A stretch of DNA of 64,000 nt from Hyphomicrobiales bacterium (GCA_900473415.1 UCLR01000006.1:144557-208556); one strand, 5' to 3'. Counted from the first letter of the stretch, positions 39,559 to 49,890 are shown. The notes: generated by a model not told the origin, from the sequence alone. Translations and numbers: made by a program.

Positions 39559-42500
39559 ATGGCTCGGGAAGCGGACGAGGGGTGCATCCTGTCGGAGATC
39601 GGCTTCGTCCATCTGCATGTCCATTCGAGCTATTCGCTGCTCGAAGGCGCGATGACCATCGCCACGCTGGCGAAGCTCGCAGCGGCGGACGGGCAGCCCG
39701 CGCTGGCGCTGACCGATACGGACAATCTCTTCGGCGCCCTCGAATTCTCCGAGAAGCTCTCGAGCTACTCGGAGAAGCCATCGAACCCCGGCGACAAGCC
39801 GAAGTCGCTGGGAATGCAGCCCATCGCCGGCGTGCAACTCTCCGTCGATTTCGCCGATGAGGGGGGCGAGGGCGGCCGCAAGCCTGTGCAGCAACAGCGC
39901 CTGCCCCATATCGTCCTGCTCGCGATGGACGAGGCCGGCTATCGCAACCTGATGAAGCTCGTCAGCGAAGCGGCGCTGGCAAGCGGCGGGGCGGGGCAGG
40001 CGATCACCACCATCGAGCGGCTCTCCAGCTATGCCGGCGGCCTGATCGCGCTCACCGGCGGCCAGGGCGGGCCCGTCGATGTCGCCCTGCGCGCCGGCCA
40101 GCTTCCGCTGGCGGCCTCGCGCCTCGCCACGCTCGCGCAGATCTATGGCGACCGCCTCTATGTCGAGCTGCAGCGCCATGGCCGCGAGGACGAGGCAGCG
40201 CTGGAAGCTCATCTCCTGCGTCTCGCCTATGACGCCGATCTGCCGATCGTCGCGACCAACGAGCCCTTCTTCGCCAAGCCCGCCGATTTCGACGCCCATG
40301 ATGCCCTGCTTGCCGTAGCCGAGGGGCGCCTCGTCTCGGACGGCACGCGCCGCCGCGTCTCGCCCGAGCACTATTTCGCGTCGCGCGCCGAGATGAAGAA
40401 GCGCTTCGCCGATCTGCCGGAGGCGCTGGCGAGCACCGTCGAGATCGCAATGCGCTGCCATTGGCGCGTCTCGACCCGCAAGCCGATCCTGCCGCGATTT
40501 GGCGAGGAAGGCCGCGACGAGGCTGAGGAGCTGGAGGCGCAGGCGCGAGCCGGCCTCGCGGCGCGTCTCGCCAAGCACGGCCCGGCCGAGGGCTTCTCGG
40601 TCGAGGATTACGAGAAGCGGCTCGATTTCGAGCTGTCGATCATCACCCGGATGAAGTTCCCGGGCTACTTCCTGATCGTCTCGGACTTCATCAAATGGGC
40701 CAAGGCGCATGACATTCCGGTCGGGCCGGGTCGTGGCTCGGGCGCGGGCTCGCTCGTCGCCTATGCGCTCACGATCACGGACGTCGATCCGCTGCGCTTC
40801 GGCCTGCTTTTCGAGCGCTTCCTGAACCCGGACCGCGTCTCGATGCCGGACTTCGACATCGACTTCTGCCAGAACCGGCGTGAAGAGGTGATCGAGTACG
40901 TCAAGCACCATTACGGACAGGAACGCGTCGCTCAGATCATCACCTTCGGTACGCTGCTCGCGCGCGGCGTCTTGCGCGACGTCGGCCGCGTGCTGGAAAT
41001 GCCCTACGGCCAGGTCGACAAGCTGACCAAGCTGGTGCCGCAGAACCCGGCCAAGCCCATTTCTCTCAAGGAGGCCATCGAGGGCGAACCCAAGCTTCAG
41101 CAGGCCTCCGCGGACGAGCCGATCGTCGCGCGGCTTCTGGAAATCGGCCAGAAGCTGGAAGGGCTTCACCGCCATGCCTCGACCCACGCCGCAGGCGTGG
41201 TGATCGGCGACCGGCCGCTGGAGCAGCTCGTCGCGCTCTCGGTCGATCCGCGCACCGGCATGCGCGTCACCCAGTTCAACATGAAATGGGTCGAGCAGGC
41301 AGGCCTTGTGAAGTTCGACTTCCTTGGCCTCAAGACGCTGACGACGCTGACCACGGCGGTGAAGCTCATCGCCCAGCGCGACATCCAGATTGACCTCGCG
41401 CAGCTGCCCTTCGATGACCCAACCACCTACGCGATGCTGGCCCGCGGCGAGACGGTCGGTGTGTTCCAGGTGGAATCGGCGGGCATGCGCAAGGCGCTGG
41501 TCGAGATGAAGGCCGACCGGATCGAGGATCTGATCGCGCTCGTCGCGCTCTACCGGCCGGGCCCGATGGACAACATCCCGACCTATTGCCGGCGAAAGCT
41601 CGGTCAGGAGGACCCGACCTATCTCCATCCCGGCATGGAGCCCTATCTGCGCGAGACGCACGGCATCATCGTCTACCAGGAACAGGTGATGCAGGTGGCG
41701 CAGGCACTCTCGGGCTATTCGCTCGGCGAGGCGGATTTGCTGCGTCGCGCCATGGGCAAGAAGATCAAGGCAGAGATGGACGCCCAGCGCGACCGCTTCG
41801 TGAAGGGCGCGATCGACAACAACATCAAGAAGGACACGGCCTCCGAGATCTTCGATCTGCTGGCCAAGTTCGCCGACTATGGCTTCAACAAAAGCCACGC
41901 TGCGGCCTACGCCGTTGTCGCCTTCCAGACCGCCTTCCTAAAGGCCAACTATCCGGTCGAATTCCTCGCAGCGTCGATGACGCTCGACATGGGCAACACC
42001 GACAAGCTCTCGGAATTCCGCCGCGATGCCGAGCGGCTCGGCATCAGGGTCGAGCGGCCGGCGATCAACCATTCCGGTGTCGAGTTCGACGTGGCCGAGG
42101 GCAAGATCTTCTATGCGCTGGGCGCTATCAAGGGCGTTGGCCGGGCGGCGGTGGAAGCGCTTGTGGCGGCCCGGCAGGCGGCCGGCCCCTTCCGCGATCT
42201 CGCCGATCTGGCGAGACGCATCGACACGAAGCTCGTCAACCGCCGCACGCTGGAGGCGCTGATCGCCGCCGGTGCGCTCGACGAGCTGGAACAGGATCGC
42301 GCCCGCGCCATGGCCGCGATCGACGGCATGCTGGCGCTCTCCAACCGCACCCGCGACGAGGCGGCCGCCGGCCAGTTCGATCTGCTGGGCGGCGCCGCGG
42401 TCCAGGAGGCCTTCCGCATCCCGCAGGTCGAGCCCTGGGCGCCGGCCGAGAAGCTCAAGCGCGAGCACGAGGCGGTCGGCTTCTTCCTCTCCGGCCATCC

Positions 42501-43080
42501 GCTGGACGACTACGAGCACGTCCTCAAGCGGCTGCGTGTGCAGCGCTATGCCGATTTCGCACAGGTCGTGAAGGCCAATGGTACGGGCGTCGGCAAGGTC
42601 GCTGTCTCCGTCATCGACAAGTCGGAGCGGCGCACCAAGACCGGCAACAAGATGGGCATCGTCAACCTCTCGGACCCGAGCGGCCAGTTCGAGGCCGTGC
42701 TGTTCTCGGAAGGGCTGATGAAGTTCCGCGATCTGCTTGAGCCGGGCAGGGCGCTGGTGCTGCGCCTGTCCGCCGTCCTCGATGGCGAGGATGTCCGGCC
42801 ACGCATCGAGGATGTCGAGGTGCTGGACGATCTCGCCTCGCGCCAGAAGCAGGATCTGCTGATCTATCTGCGCGACGACAAGGCGGTCGCCTCCATCGCA
42901 GAGCGCATCCGCCCGCGCAGCGACGGCACGCGCGCCGAGGGCAAAGTCTCGATCGTGATGATCCTCGACGAGGGCGCGCAGGAGGTTGAGATCGAGCTGC
43001 CCGGCAAGTTCCCTGTCAACCAGCAGATCGCCAACGCCGTGCGCGCCGCCCCGGGGGTGGTGAGCGTCGAGATGCGCTGA
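39559..43080 (+). CDS. dnaE: DNA polymerase III subunit alpha
   Basis: DnaE is the replicative polymerase. The 1173-residue protein starts with the PHP domain (VHLHVHSSYSLLEGAM), then the palm with catalytic aspartates in VSMPDFDIDFCQNRRE, the fingers (YRPGPMDNIPTYCRRK), a helix-hairpin-helix segment (IKGVGRAAVEALV) and a C-terminal OB domain. Length and domains fit DnaE1, not the error-prone DnaE2, and no imuA/imuB genes are near. The ATG at 39559 follows GGGAGAGGG. It lies 271 bases downstream of a LexA-type box, with the 36-residue gene in between. Confidence 0.97.
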   Translation: MAREADEGCILSEIGFVHLHVHSSYSLLEGAMTIATLAKLAAADGQPALALTDTDNLFGALEFSEKLSSYSEKPSNPGDKPKSLGMQPIAGVQLSVDFADEGGEGGRKPVQQQRLPHIVLLAMDEAGYRNLMKLVSEAALASGGAGQAITTIERLSSYAGGLIALTGGQGGPVDVALRAGQLPLAASRLATLAQIYGDRLYVELQRHGREDEAALEAHLLRLAYDADLPIVATNEPFFAKPADFDAHDALLAVAEGRLVSDGTRRRVSPEHYFASRAEMKKRFADLPEALASTVEIAMRCHWRVSTRKPILPRFGEEGRDEAEELEAQARAGLAARLAKHGPAEGFSVEDYEKRLDFELSIITRMKFPGYFLIVSDFIKWAKAHDIPVGPGRGSGAGSLVAYALTITDVDPLRFGLLFERFLNPDRVSMPDFDIDFCQNRREEVIEYVKHHYGQERVAQIITFGTLLARGVLRDVGRVLEMPYGQVDKLTKLVPQNPAKPISLKEAIEGEPKLQQASADEPIVARLLEIGQKLEGLHRHASTHAAGVVIGDRPLEQLVALSVDPRTGMRVTQFNMKWVEQAGLVKFDFLGLKTLTTLTTAVKLIAQRDIQIDLAQLPFDDPTTYAMLARGETVGVFQVESAGMRKALVEMKADRIEDLIALVALYRPGPMDNIPTYCRRKLGQEDPTYLHPGMEPYLRETHGIIVYQEQVMQVAQALSGYSLGEADLLRRAMGKKIKAEMDAQRDRFVKGAIDNNIKKDTASEIFDLLAKFADYGFNKSHAAAYAVVAFQTAFLKANYPVEFLAASMTLDMGNTDKLSEFRRDAERLGIRVERPAINHSGVEFDVAEGKIFYALGAIKGVGRAAVEALVAARQAAGPFRDLADLARRIDTKLVNRRTLEALIAAGALDELEQDRARAMAAIDGMLALSNRTRDEAAAGQFDLLGGAAVQEAFRIPQVEPWAPAEKLKREHEAVGFFLSGHPLDDYEHVLKRLRVQRYADFAQVVKANGTGVGKVAVSVIDKSERRTKTGNKMGIVNLSDPSGQFEAVLFSEGLMKFRDLLEPGRALVLRLSAVLDGEDVRPRIEDVEVLDDLASRQKQDLLIYLRDDKAVASIAERIRPRSDGTRAEGKVSIVMILDEGAQEVEIELPGKFPVNQQIANAVRAAPGVVSVEMR

Positions 43081-43172
43081 GGCGGCTCCGACCTCATGCG
43101 CTGCCGGCATGGCGGCGGTCTTGCCCGCGTCAAAGTGCCGAGGCACGCTATCGCCACGTCAGGGAGGCGGCC

Positions 43173-43916
43173 ATGGCGGGGCGGTTGCGGATCGACAGGC
43201 GAGAGCTGATCGCGGGGGCGACGGCGCTGACGGCCGTGGCTGCCGCGGGGGCCGGCAAGGCACAGGAGAAGCCCGTGCAGGACAAGCCAGTCATCGACGA
43301 GCGCGCCGTCCTCATCGTCGTCGACGTCCAGAACGATTTCTGCCCCGGCGGCAGCCTCGCCGTCGCAAGGGGCGACGAGGTCGTGCCGGTCATCAACGCC
43401 ATCGCGAAGCGCTTCGCTAATGTCGTGCTGACGCAGGACTGGCACACGCGCGGCCACGCTTCCTTCGCTTCGAGCCATCCCGGCCGCAAACCCTTCGAGA
43501 CGATCGCGATGTCCTACGGCCCGCAGGTGCTCTGGCCGGAACATTGCGTGCAGGGCACGAAGGGCGCCGAGTTCCATTCCGGTCTCGATCTGCCGCATGC
43601 CCAGACGATCATCCGCAAGGGCTATCGCCGCCACATCGACAGCTATTCCGGCTTCGTCGAGGCCGACCGTCAGACGCCGACGGGGCTGACGGGCTATCTG
43701 CGCGAACGTGGCATCCTTCGCGCGATCGTCGTCGGGCTCGCGACCGATTTCTGCGTGAACTGGACGGCGCAGGACGCGGCGAAGGCCGGCTTCGAGACGC
43801 TCGTCGTCGAGGATGCCTGCCGCGCCATCGACCTGAACGGCTCTCTCGCCAAGGCCTGGGCCGATATGGCGGAGCTGGACATCCAGCGGATCAACGCGAG
43901 CGATCTGCTGGGTTGA
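43173..43916 (+). CDS. pncA: Nicotinamidase/pyrazinamidase PncA with a Tat-like export signal
   Basis: PncA hydrolyses nicotinamide to nicotinate for NAD salvage. The 247-residue protein carries the isochorismatase-fold triad: Asp51 in VVDVQNDF, Lys149 in IIRKG, Cys194 in TDFCV; the metal site is in QDWH (Asp89, His91). Unusually, it has a 30-residue N-terminal extension with DRRELIAGATALTAVAAAG, which reads as a twin-arginine signal peptide, so the enzyme may be periplasmic. The ATG at 43173 follows GGGAGG. Neighbours give no pathway link. Confidence 0.93.
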   Translation: MAGRLRIDRRELIAGATALTAVAAAGAGKAQEKPVQDKPVIDERAVLIVVDVQNDFCPGGSLAVARGDEVVPVINAIAKRFANVVLTQDWHTRGHASFASSHPGRKPFETIAMSYGPQVLWPEHCVQGTKGAEFHSGLDLPHAQTIIRKGYRRHIDSYSGFVEADRQTPTGLTGYLRERGILRAIVVGLATDFCVNWTAQDAAKAGFETLVVEDACRAIDLNGSLAKAWADMAELDIQRINASDLLG

Positions 43917-43999
43917 GTTCCCGTATCGAATAAGGCCCTGCCGCAATCTGGCAAGGAGCAGCTCTATCCTCCGGCATACTCGAAGCCCCGGAGGCCGCC

Positions 44000-44377
44000 A
44001 TGCTCGATGCCCATTTCATCCTGCTCCACGTCGAGAATCCGGCCGAGAGCGCCCGCTTCTATGCCGGCCTGCTGGGGCAGGAGCCTGCGGAGCAGTCCCC
44101 GACTTTCGCGATGTTCCCGCTGGCCTCCGGCATCCGGCTGGGGCTCTGGTCGCGCCATACGGTCGAGCCGGCCGCGACTGCGGCGGGTGGCGCGGCGGAA
44201 ATCGCGATGATGGTCGGAAGTGCCGCGGAGGTCGACGAGACCTATTCGGATTGGCGTGCCCGAGGCGTCGCCATCCTGCAGGGGCCGACCGATCTCGATT
44301 TCGGCCGCACCTTCACGGCGTGCGACCCCGATGGGCATCGCCTGCGGGTGTTCTGGCCTTTTCCTGACGAACGCTGA
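44000..44377 (+). CDS. VOC family protein (glyoxalase/bleomycin-resistance fold)
   Basis: The 125-residue protein is a single VOC domain: two beta-alpha-beta-beta-beta units, with HFILLHVENPAESARFYAGLLG at the start and DPDGHRLRVFWP near the end. VOC proteins include metalloenzymes and drug-binding proteins; the specific role cannot be told. It is convergent with the GGDEF gene, with four bases between the stops. Not obviously part of an operon. Confidence 0.85.
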   Translation: MLDAHFILLHVENPAESARFYAGLLGQEPAEQSPTFAMFPLASGIRLGLWSRHTVEPAATAAGGAAEIAMMVGSAAEVDETYSDWRARGVAILQGPTDLDFGRTFTACDPDGHRLRVFWPFPDER

Positions 44378-44381
44378 GGCG

Positions 44382-45557
44382 TCAGGCCTCTGCGGTCTTG
44401 AGCTGTGCCTGGACGCGGTCGCGCCCGAGCCGCTTGGCGCGATAGAGGGCCTCGTCGGCTTCGGCGAGCAATTCGTCGAGGCCCAGGCCGCGCAGATCCG
44501 CTTCCGCGACGCCGATGCTGAGCGTCGGCGGGAGTGGCAGGTCGTCGACGCCGGCCAAAGCGTCCCGGAAGACGTTGCGGATGCGATCGGCGATGCGAAC
44601 GGCCTCACGCACCCTGATCCCGGGCAGGATGATCGCGAATTCGTCGCCGCCCTGGCGGGCGAGAATGTCGTCGCTGCGCAACTGGCCGCGGACCGCGTTC
44701 GTGAAGATGCGCAGGATCTCGTCGCCGGCGGCATGGCCGCGCGAGTCGTTGAGCGCCTTGAAGTGGTCGATGTCGACGAGCAGGAGCGACGCGCGCAGTT
44801 CCCGCGGCTGGTGCCCGCGCTTCTGCCGGGCGAGCCATTGCTCGAGGCCCGAGCGGTTCATGGCGCCGGTGAGCGCGTCGTGCCGGGCGAGGCTCGCCAG
44901 CATGCGGTTGGTCCGTTCTCCGGCCAGCAGGAGCAGCGCTTGCCCTCTCAGGATGACGAAGGTGACGCCCGTTGCGGCGAGCCAGCCGGAGGAGCCCGAA
45001 TCCTCGGGGAACAGCTTCGTGCCGACCTGGTCGAGCCCCGCCAGGACGATGCGGCCGCCGTAGATCACTACGGTCGGCGCGAAGAGGGCGGCGAGCAGCC
45101 AGGCCGAGCGCAAGCCTTCCTGCTGCGCGAGGCGGACGGCCTCGCGCACGATTGCCGCGTCACATAGCGCCATGACCGTGCCGACGACCATCACCCGCAC
45201 GGCGAATCCGTCCTCTCCGGGAAACAGCGCCAGCAGGGTCCAGGTCGCGATGAGGATGATTCCAAACACGAACCAGTTGAGTTCCCGGCCGCCGAAGGCG
45301 CGGATGCCGAAAAGCAGCAGCAGGCCGCCGGCCAGCATCGCCGTATTGGCGAACTCGACCGTGATCAGATCGGGAAGCGTATCGCGGAACGCTGCGCCGA
45401 GGAGCCCGGCGCCGATGCACAGGCTGCTCGCGCTCCACCAGACGGGGCTGCGCGTGAAACGACCGGTCACGAATGTCATCAACAGCATCAAGCCGATGAT
45501 GAAGCAGGTCAGCGCGCCCGTGACGAAGATCGTCCTGAGATCGAGCGTCAGCGACAT
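44382..45557 (-). CDS. Membrane-bound diguanylate cyclase (GGDEF)
   Basis: The 391-residue protein has six to seven N-terminal membrane helices (residues 1-200) followed by a GGDEF domain that makes cyclic di-GMP. The active site is intact (RQGGDEFAIILPG), and the allosteric I-site RxxD (RSDD) lies 5 residues before it, so product inhibition is likely. The N-terminal region is a generic membrane sensor; the stimulus is unknown. No EAL domain. It stands alone. Confidence 0.92.
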   Translation of the reverse strand: MSLTLDLRTIFVTGALTCFIIGLMLLMTFVTGRFTRSPVWWSASSLCIGAGLLGAAFRDTLPDLITVEFANTAMLAGGLLLLFGIRAFGGRELNWFVFGIILIATWTLLALFPGEDGFAVRVMVVGTVMALCDAAIVREAVRLAQQEGLRSAWLLAALFAPTVVIYGGRIVLAGLDQVGTKLFPEDSGSSGWLAATGVTFVILRGQALLLLAGERTNRMLASLARHDALTGAMNRSGLEQWLARQKRGHQPRELRASLLLVDIDHFKALNDSRGHAAGDEILRIFTNAVRGQLRSDDILARQGGDEFAIILPGIRVREAVRIADRIRNVFRDALAGVDDLPLPPTLSIGVAEADLRGLGLDELLAEADEALYRAKRLGRDRVQAQLKTAEA

Positions 45558-45678
45558 GGGGTATTGGTGGCCTTCCGTGCGCCGGGTTGTTGAGGCCGGC
45601 CGCAGGCGCTAGTCAGGGCGCGGTGGGAGGCGAGCATGGCGACATGCTTGGGATCATATTAGCCCAAGGATATCCAGC

Positions 45679-46071
45679 ATGATCTTTTACAAGTCGTTGA
45701 TCACTGTCTCGGCGACCGCATTTCTGGCATCCGCGACGCCTTCCTTCGCCCAGATGCAGCCCGACGCGCTCAAGGCGGCCTACCAGGCGGCGCGCAACCA
45801 GCTCGGCATCCTCGCCTATTGCGCCGATCGGGGTCATATCGACGGGACGGCAGCCGCGATGCAGAGGAAGCTGGTCGCGCTCATTCCCGCCCCGGCCGAC
45901 AAGAGCAGCGGCGATGCGGCCGAGGCTGCCGGCCGCAAGGGCATGGTCTCGGTGATGGGCGTCGACCAGGACCTCACCAAGGCGCAGGGCAACCCGCTGG
46001 CGGTCTATTGCAAGCAGATCGCCGAGCTGGTGAAGGAGATGGGTGCCGATCAGGCCGACCAGTCGGAGTAG
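45679..46071 (+). CDS. Small exported protein of unknown function
   Basis: The 130-residue protein has a clear signal peptide (SLITVSATAFLASATPSFA-Q, cleavage near residue 24) and a helical mature domain with two Cys (AYCADRG and VYCKQIA) that could form a disulfide. Similar small secreted proteins are common in Rhizobiales; some are labelled 'pore-forming ESAT-6 family' in databases, which I cannot confirm. It precedes rpsB but is separated from it by a strong terminator. Confidence 0.75.
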   Translation: MIFYKSLITVSATAFLASATPSFAQMQPDALKAAYQAARNQLGILAYCADRGHIDGTAAAMQRKLVALIPAPADKSSGDAAEAAGRKGMVSVMGVDQDLTKAQGNPLAVYCKQIAELVKEMGADQADQSE

Positions 46072-46104
46072 CGGCCGCCCCGCCTGCTCCGAACATTGAA
46101 CGCC

Positions 46105-46132
46105 ACCCGCGCGACGCTTCGCGCGGGTTTTT
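46105..46132 (+). terminator. Rho-independent terminator upstream of rpsB
   Basis: ACCCGCGCG pairs with CGCGCGGGT around a six-base loop and is followed by TTTTT (46128-46132). It ends the transcript of the small exported protein. Confidence 0.88.
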
Positions 46133-46310
46133 CACGAGTCCGGCCGGGTTTCTTGGCAAGTCCGGCTTGCATTGCGGCGCCATCCCCTGTAAGGCGCAGC
46201 CCCATCCCACATGGAGCGTACCGCCTCATTTTCGAGGCGTTCCGGTGACGTGGCAGCTCATGCCTTGTTCATTCGCGCTCCAGAGGCTCAACCGGAAGGA
46301 CTAGAACACC

Positions 46311-47312
<1,002 letters not shown>

Positions 47313-47362
47313 TCTCAGGATACGGCGCGTCATCGGCGCGTCGCAATCTGCCTCTTGATCTG

Positions 47363-47393
47363 ACGCCGACGACCGGAAACGGCGCGTCGGCGT
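47363..47393 (+). other. Strong hairpin between rpsB and tsf
   Basis: ACGCCGACG (47363-47371) pairs with CGTCGGCGT (47385-47393) in a 9-bp stem with a 13-base loop. There is no T-tract, so it may be an attenuator, a processing site or an RNA-stability element. In E. coli a partial terminator also lies between rpsB and tsf. Confidence 0.5.
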
Positions 47394-47473
47394 TGTCCCA
47401 TGAGGCGTCTGCATAATCCGATCCGCGGCAGGCCTCCCGGGCGCGGGCCGCACGACAACAAGGACTAGAGACA

Positions 47474-48397
47474 ATGGCAGCGATCACCGCCGGCATGGTG
47501 AAGGAACTCCGCGACAAGACCGGCGCGGGCATGATGGACTGCAAGACCGCCCTTTCGGCGACCGACGGCAACATGGAGGCCGCCGTCGACTGGCTGCGCG
47601 CCAAGGGCCTGTCGAAGGCCGCCAAGAAGGCTGGCCGCGTCGCCGCCGAGGGCCTCGTCGCCGTCACCGTGCAGGGCACCGAGGGTGTCGTGGTCGAGGT
47701 CAACTCCGAGACCGACTTCGTCGCCCGCAACCCCGAGTTCCAGGCGCTCGCCAAGAGCATCGCTGATGTCGCGCTGGAGCGTGGCGGCGACGTCGAGGCG
47801 CTGCTCGGCCATCATTATCCGGGCGGCGGCACCGTTCAGGAGGCGATCGCCAATGCCATCGCCACCATCGGCGAGAACATGACGCTGCGCCGCGTCGCTT
47901 CGCTCAAGGTTTCCTCGGGCGTGATCGGCTCCTATGTCCACGGTGCGATCGCCGAGGGCCTCGGCAAGATCGGCGTCATCGTCGCGCTCGAGACGACCGC
48001 CAAGGGCGACGAGCTCGCCGCGCTCGGCCGCCAGCTCGCCATGCATGTCGCCGCGACCAACCCGGTCGCGCTCGACCTCGCCTCGGTCGCTCCGGAGGTT
48101 CTGGAGCGCGAGAAGGCGATCCTGGCCGAGAAGAATGCCGGCAAGCCCGCCCACGTGCTCGAGAAGATCACCGAGAGCGGCCTGAAGAGCTACGCCAAGG
48201 AATACTGCCTGCTGGAGCAGGCCTATATCCATGACGGCTCGAAGTCGGTCTCGCAGGTCCTCAAGGAGGCCGAGGGCAAGCTCGGCGCCCCCGTCAAGCT
48301 GACGGGCTTCGCGCGCTATGCGCTCGGCGAGGGCATCGAGAAGGAAGAGCAGGACTTCGCGGCCGAGGTCGCCGCCGCCGGCGGCACCACGGGCTGA
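47474..48397 (+). CDS. tsf: Elongation factor Ts
   Basis: EF-Ts recycles EF-Tu by nucleotide exchange. The 307-residue protein has the N-terminal UBA-like motif ([16 protein letters not shown]), the core signature [13 protein letters not shown] (with the TDFV that contacts EF-Tu), and the C-terminal module. The ATG follows AAGGACTAGAGACA. A strong terminator follows. Confidence 0.97.
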   Translation: MAAITAGMVKELRDKTGAGMMDCKTALSATDGNMEAAVDWLRAKGLSKAAKKAGRVAAEGLVAVTVQGTEGVVVEVNSETDFVARNPEFQALAKSIADVALERGGDVEALLGHHYPGGGTVQEAIANAIATIGENMTLRRVASLKVSSGVIGSYVHGAIAEGLGKIGVIVALETTAKGDELAALGRQLAMHVAATNPVALDLASVAPEVLEREKAILAEKNAGKPAHVLEKITESGLKSYAKEYCLLEQAYIHDGSKSVSQVLKEAEGKLGAPVKLTGFARYALGEGIEKEEQDFAAEVAAAGGTTG

Positions 48398-48418
48398 TCC
48401 GGCTTATCCACCAAATTG

Positions 48419-48447
48419 AAAAGGCCGCGCATCGCGCGGCCTTTTTT
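48419..48447 (+). terminator. Rho-independent terminator after tsf
   Basis: AAGGCCGCGC pairs with GCGCGGCCTT around a three-base loop (ATC) and is followed by T6. It ends the rpsB-tsf transcript, so pyrH has its own promoter or relies on read-through. Confidence 0.88.
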
Positions 48448-48503
48448 GTAGGAAGAATGGCGGCACCGAATCGCGGCCTGCCAAAAATGACGGAGAGACA
48501 TCG

Positions 48504-49211
48504 ATGAGACCCCAACGCGTTCTCGTGAAGCTCTCCGGCGAAGCCCTTGCTGGACCTGCCGGAAACGGGCTCGACGGCGCCACGCTGACGGCGCTCGCCG
48601 CCGACATCGCCCGTGCCTCGCGCGAGGGCGTCGAGATCGGCATCGTCGTCGGCGGCGGCAACTTCTTCCGCGGCGTCCAGGGTCTCAACAAGGGCCTCGA
48701 CCGCACCACGGCCGACTCCATCGGCATGCTCGGCACGGTGATGAACGCGCTGGCGCTGGAGCACGCCATTGAGGCGGCCGGGGCGCCTGCCCGCGCCATG
48801 TCGGCGGTGCCGATGCCCTCGCTCTGCGAGAGCTATGCCCGCAAGCGCGCCCTCGACCATCTCAGCAACGGCAAGGTCGTCATCCTCGGCGGCGGCACCG
48901 GCAATCCCTATTTCACCACCGATACGGGTGCGGCGCTGCGCGCGGCCGAGCTCGGCTGCAGCCATCTGCTCAAGGCGACGCAGGTCGACGGGGTCTACAG
49001 CGACGATCCCAAGAAGAATCCGAGCGCGACCCGCTACGACACGTTGACCCATGAGGATGCGATCAAGAGCGACCTCAAGGTGATGGATACCGCAGCCTTC
49101 GCGCTGGCGCGGGATGCGAGCCTCACCATCGTCGTCTTCTCCATCGCCGAGGCCGGTGCGCTAGCGGCCGTCCTGCGCGGCGAGGGCAGGGCGACCTATG
49201 TGACCCCCTGA
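48504..49211 (+). CDS. pyrH: UMP kinase
   Basis: PyrH phosphorylates UMP to UDP. The 235-residue protein is a bacterial amino-acid-kinase fold enzyme with VLVKLSGEAL at the start, the GGGNFFRG motif, and the GGGTGNPYFTTDTGAALRA segment. It lies between tsf and frr as usual, but the following VOC gene on the opposite strand breaks the normally adjacent pyrH-frr pair. Confidence 0.97.
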   Translation: MRPQRVLVKLSGEALAGPAGNGLDGATLTALAADIARASREGVEIGIVVGGGNFFRGVQGLNKGLDRTTADSIGMLGTVMNALALEHAIEAAGAPARAMSAVPMPSLCESYARKRALDHLSNGKVVILGGGTGNPYFTTDTGAALRAAELGCSHLLKATQVDGVYSDDPKKNPSATRYDTLTHEDAIKSDLKVMDTAAFALARDASLTIVVFSIAEAGALAAVLRGEGRATYVTP

Positions 49212-49227
49212 CGCTTCGGGATGGGCC

Positions 49228-49641
49228 TCAGTAGGTCTGCCAGATGCCGGGCGTCATCAGTTCGAGCAGATGCCCGTCCGGATCGCGGAAATAGAGGCTG
49301 CGACCGCCGCGTTCCCATGCCATCCGGCCTTCGATGGCGATCCCCAGCCGGTCGAGCTCCGCTTCCCAGCGTTCGAGCGCGTCGGGGTCGATCGCGAAGG
49401 CGATGTGCAACGGACCATGGCCGTCATGTGGCGGAATGCTCCCTCCGCCCGAATTCTGGGCGCGCAACGACGCGCCACGCTTGAACAGCAGCAGCACGCT
49501 TCCGCCGCCTGCGTCATAGGCGAGGAGAGTTCCCGTCCTGAGCAAAGGAGCCAGGCCGAGCTTGCCCTCATAGAAATCGCGGGCACGTTCGAGGTCGTCG
49601 ACATAGAGCGCTGTCTCGACGATGCGGTTAAGCCGCGGCAC
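49228..49641 (-). CDS. VOC family protein inserted between pyrH and frr
   Basis: The 137-residue protein is a single VOC domain: ETALYVDDLERARDFYEGKLGL at the start, SLYFRDPDGHLLELMTPGIW at the end with the metal-type Glu. It may be a glyoxalase-like or fosfomycin/bleomycin-resistance-like protein; the function is unknown. It runs against the direction of the rpsB-bamA cluster, in a place where Rhizobiales normally have none. Its codon use is like its neighbours. Confidence 0.87.
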   Translation of the reverse strand: MPRLNRIVETALYVDDLERARDFYEGKLGLAPLLRTGTLLAYDAGGGSVLLLFKRGASLRAQNSGGGSIPPHDGHGPLHIAFAIDPDALERWEAELDRLGIAIEGRMAWERGGRSLYFRDPDGHLLELMTPGIWQTY

Positions 49642-49802
49642 GTCATTTCTCCCTGGTTTTCTGGTGGCGGGACTGGCTCCTGGCCGGGCAAGACTCTAGA
49701 ATGGAACGAGGTATGGGGCGTGGCGGATCAAAGCCTTCCGCCGCCAGCCTGCCGATATTCCACCCGCGTCGGCCGCTTTTCACTTGCCCGGGAGGGGGGA
49801 TC

Positions 49803-49886
49803 ATGCTGTTCGAGCACGAAATTCTTGACCCGACGCGGCCCCACCGCCATGGTCGCGCCGATTTTGAAATATCTGCAAGGTCTTGA
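49803..49886 (+). CDS. Possible 27-codon leader reading frame before frr
   Basis: An ATG at 49803 follows a very strong GGAGGGGGG and opens a frame (MLFEHEILDPTRPHRHG...) ending in TGA 4 bases before the frr ATG. The spacing suggests translational coupling to frr. The peptide resembles no known family. It may be a coincidence of a G-rich stretch. Confidence 0.3.
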   Translation: MLFEHEILDPTRPHRHGRADFEISARS

Positions 49887-49890
49887 TTAA

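Noticed and set aside
39436..41898. 820-codon minus-strand frame over dnaE
   Set aside because: Antisense shadow of dnaE, which has an intact PHP and polymerase core.
39559..43080. dnaE considered as the SOS-induced error-prone DnaE2 because of the nearby LexA box
   Set aside because: The length, PHP domain and proS-lolCD context fit the replicative DnaE1, and imuA/imuB are not adjacent.
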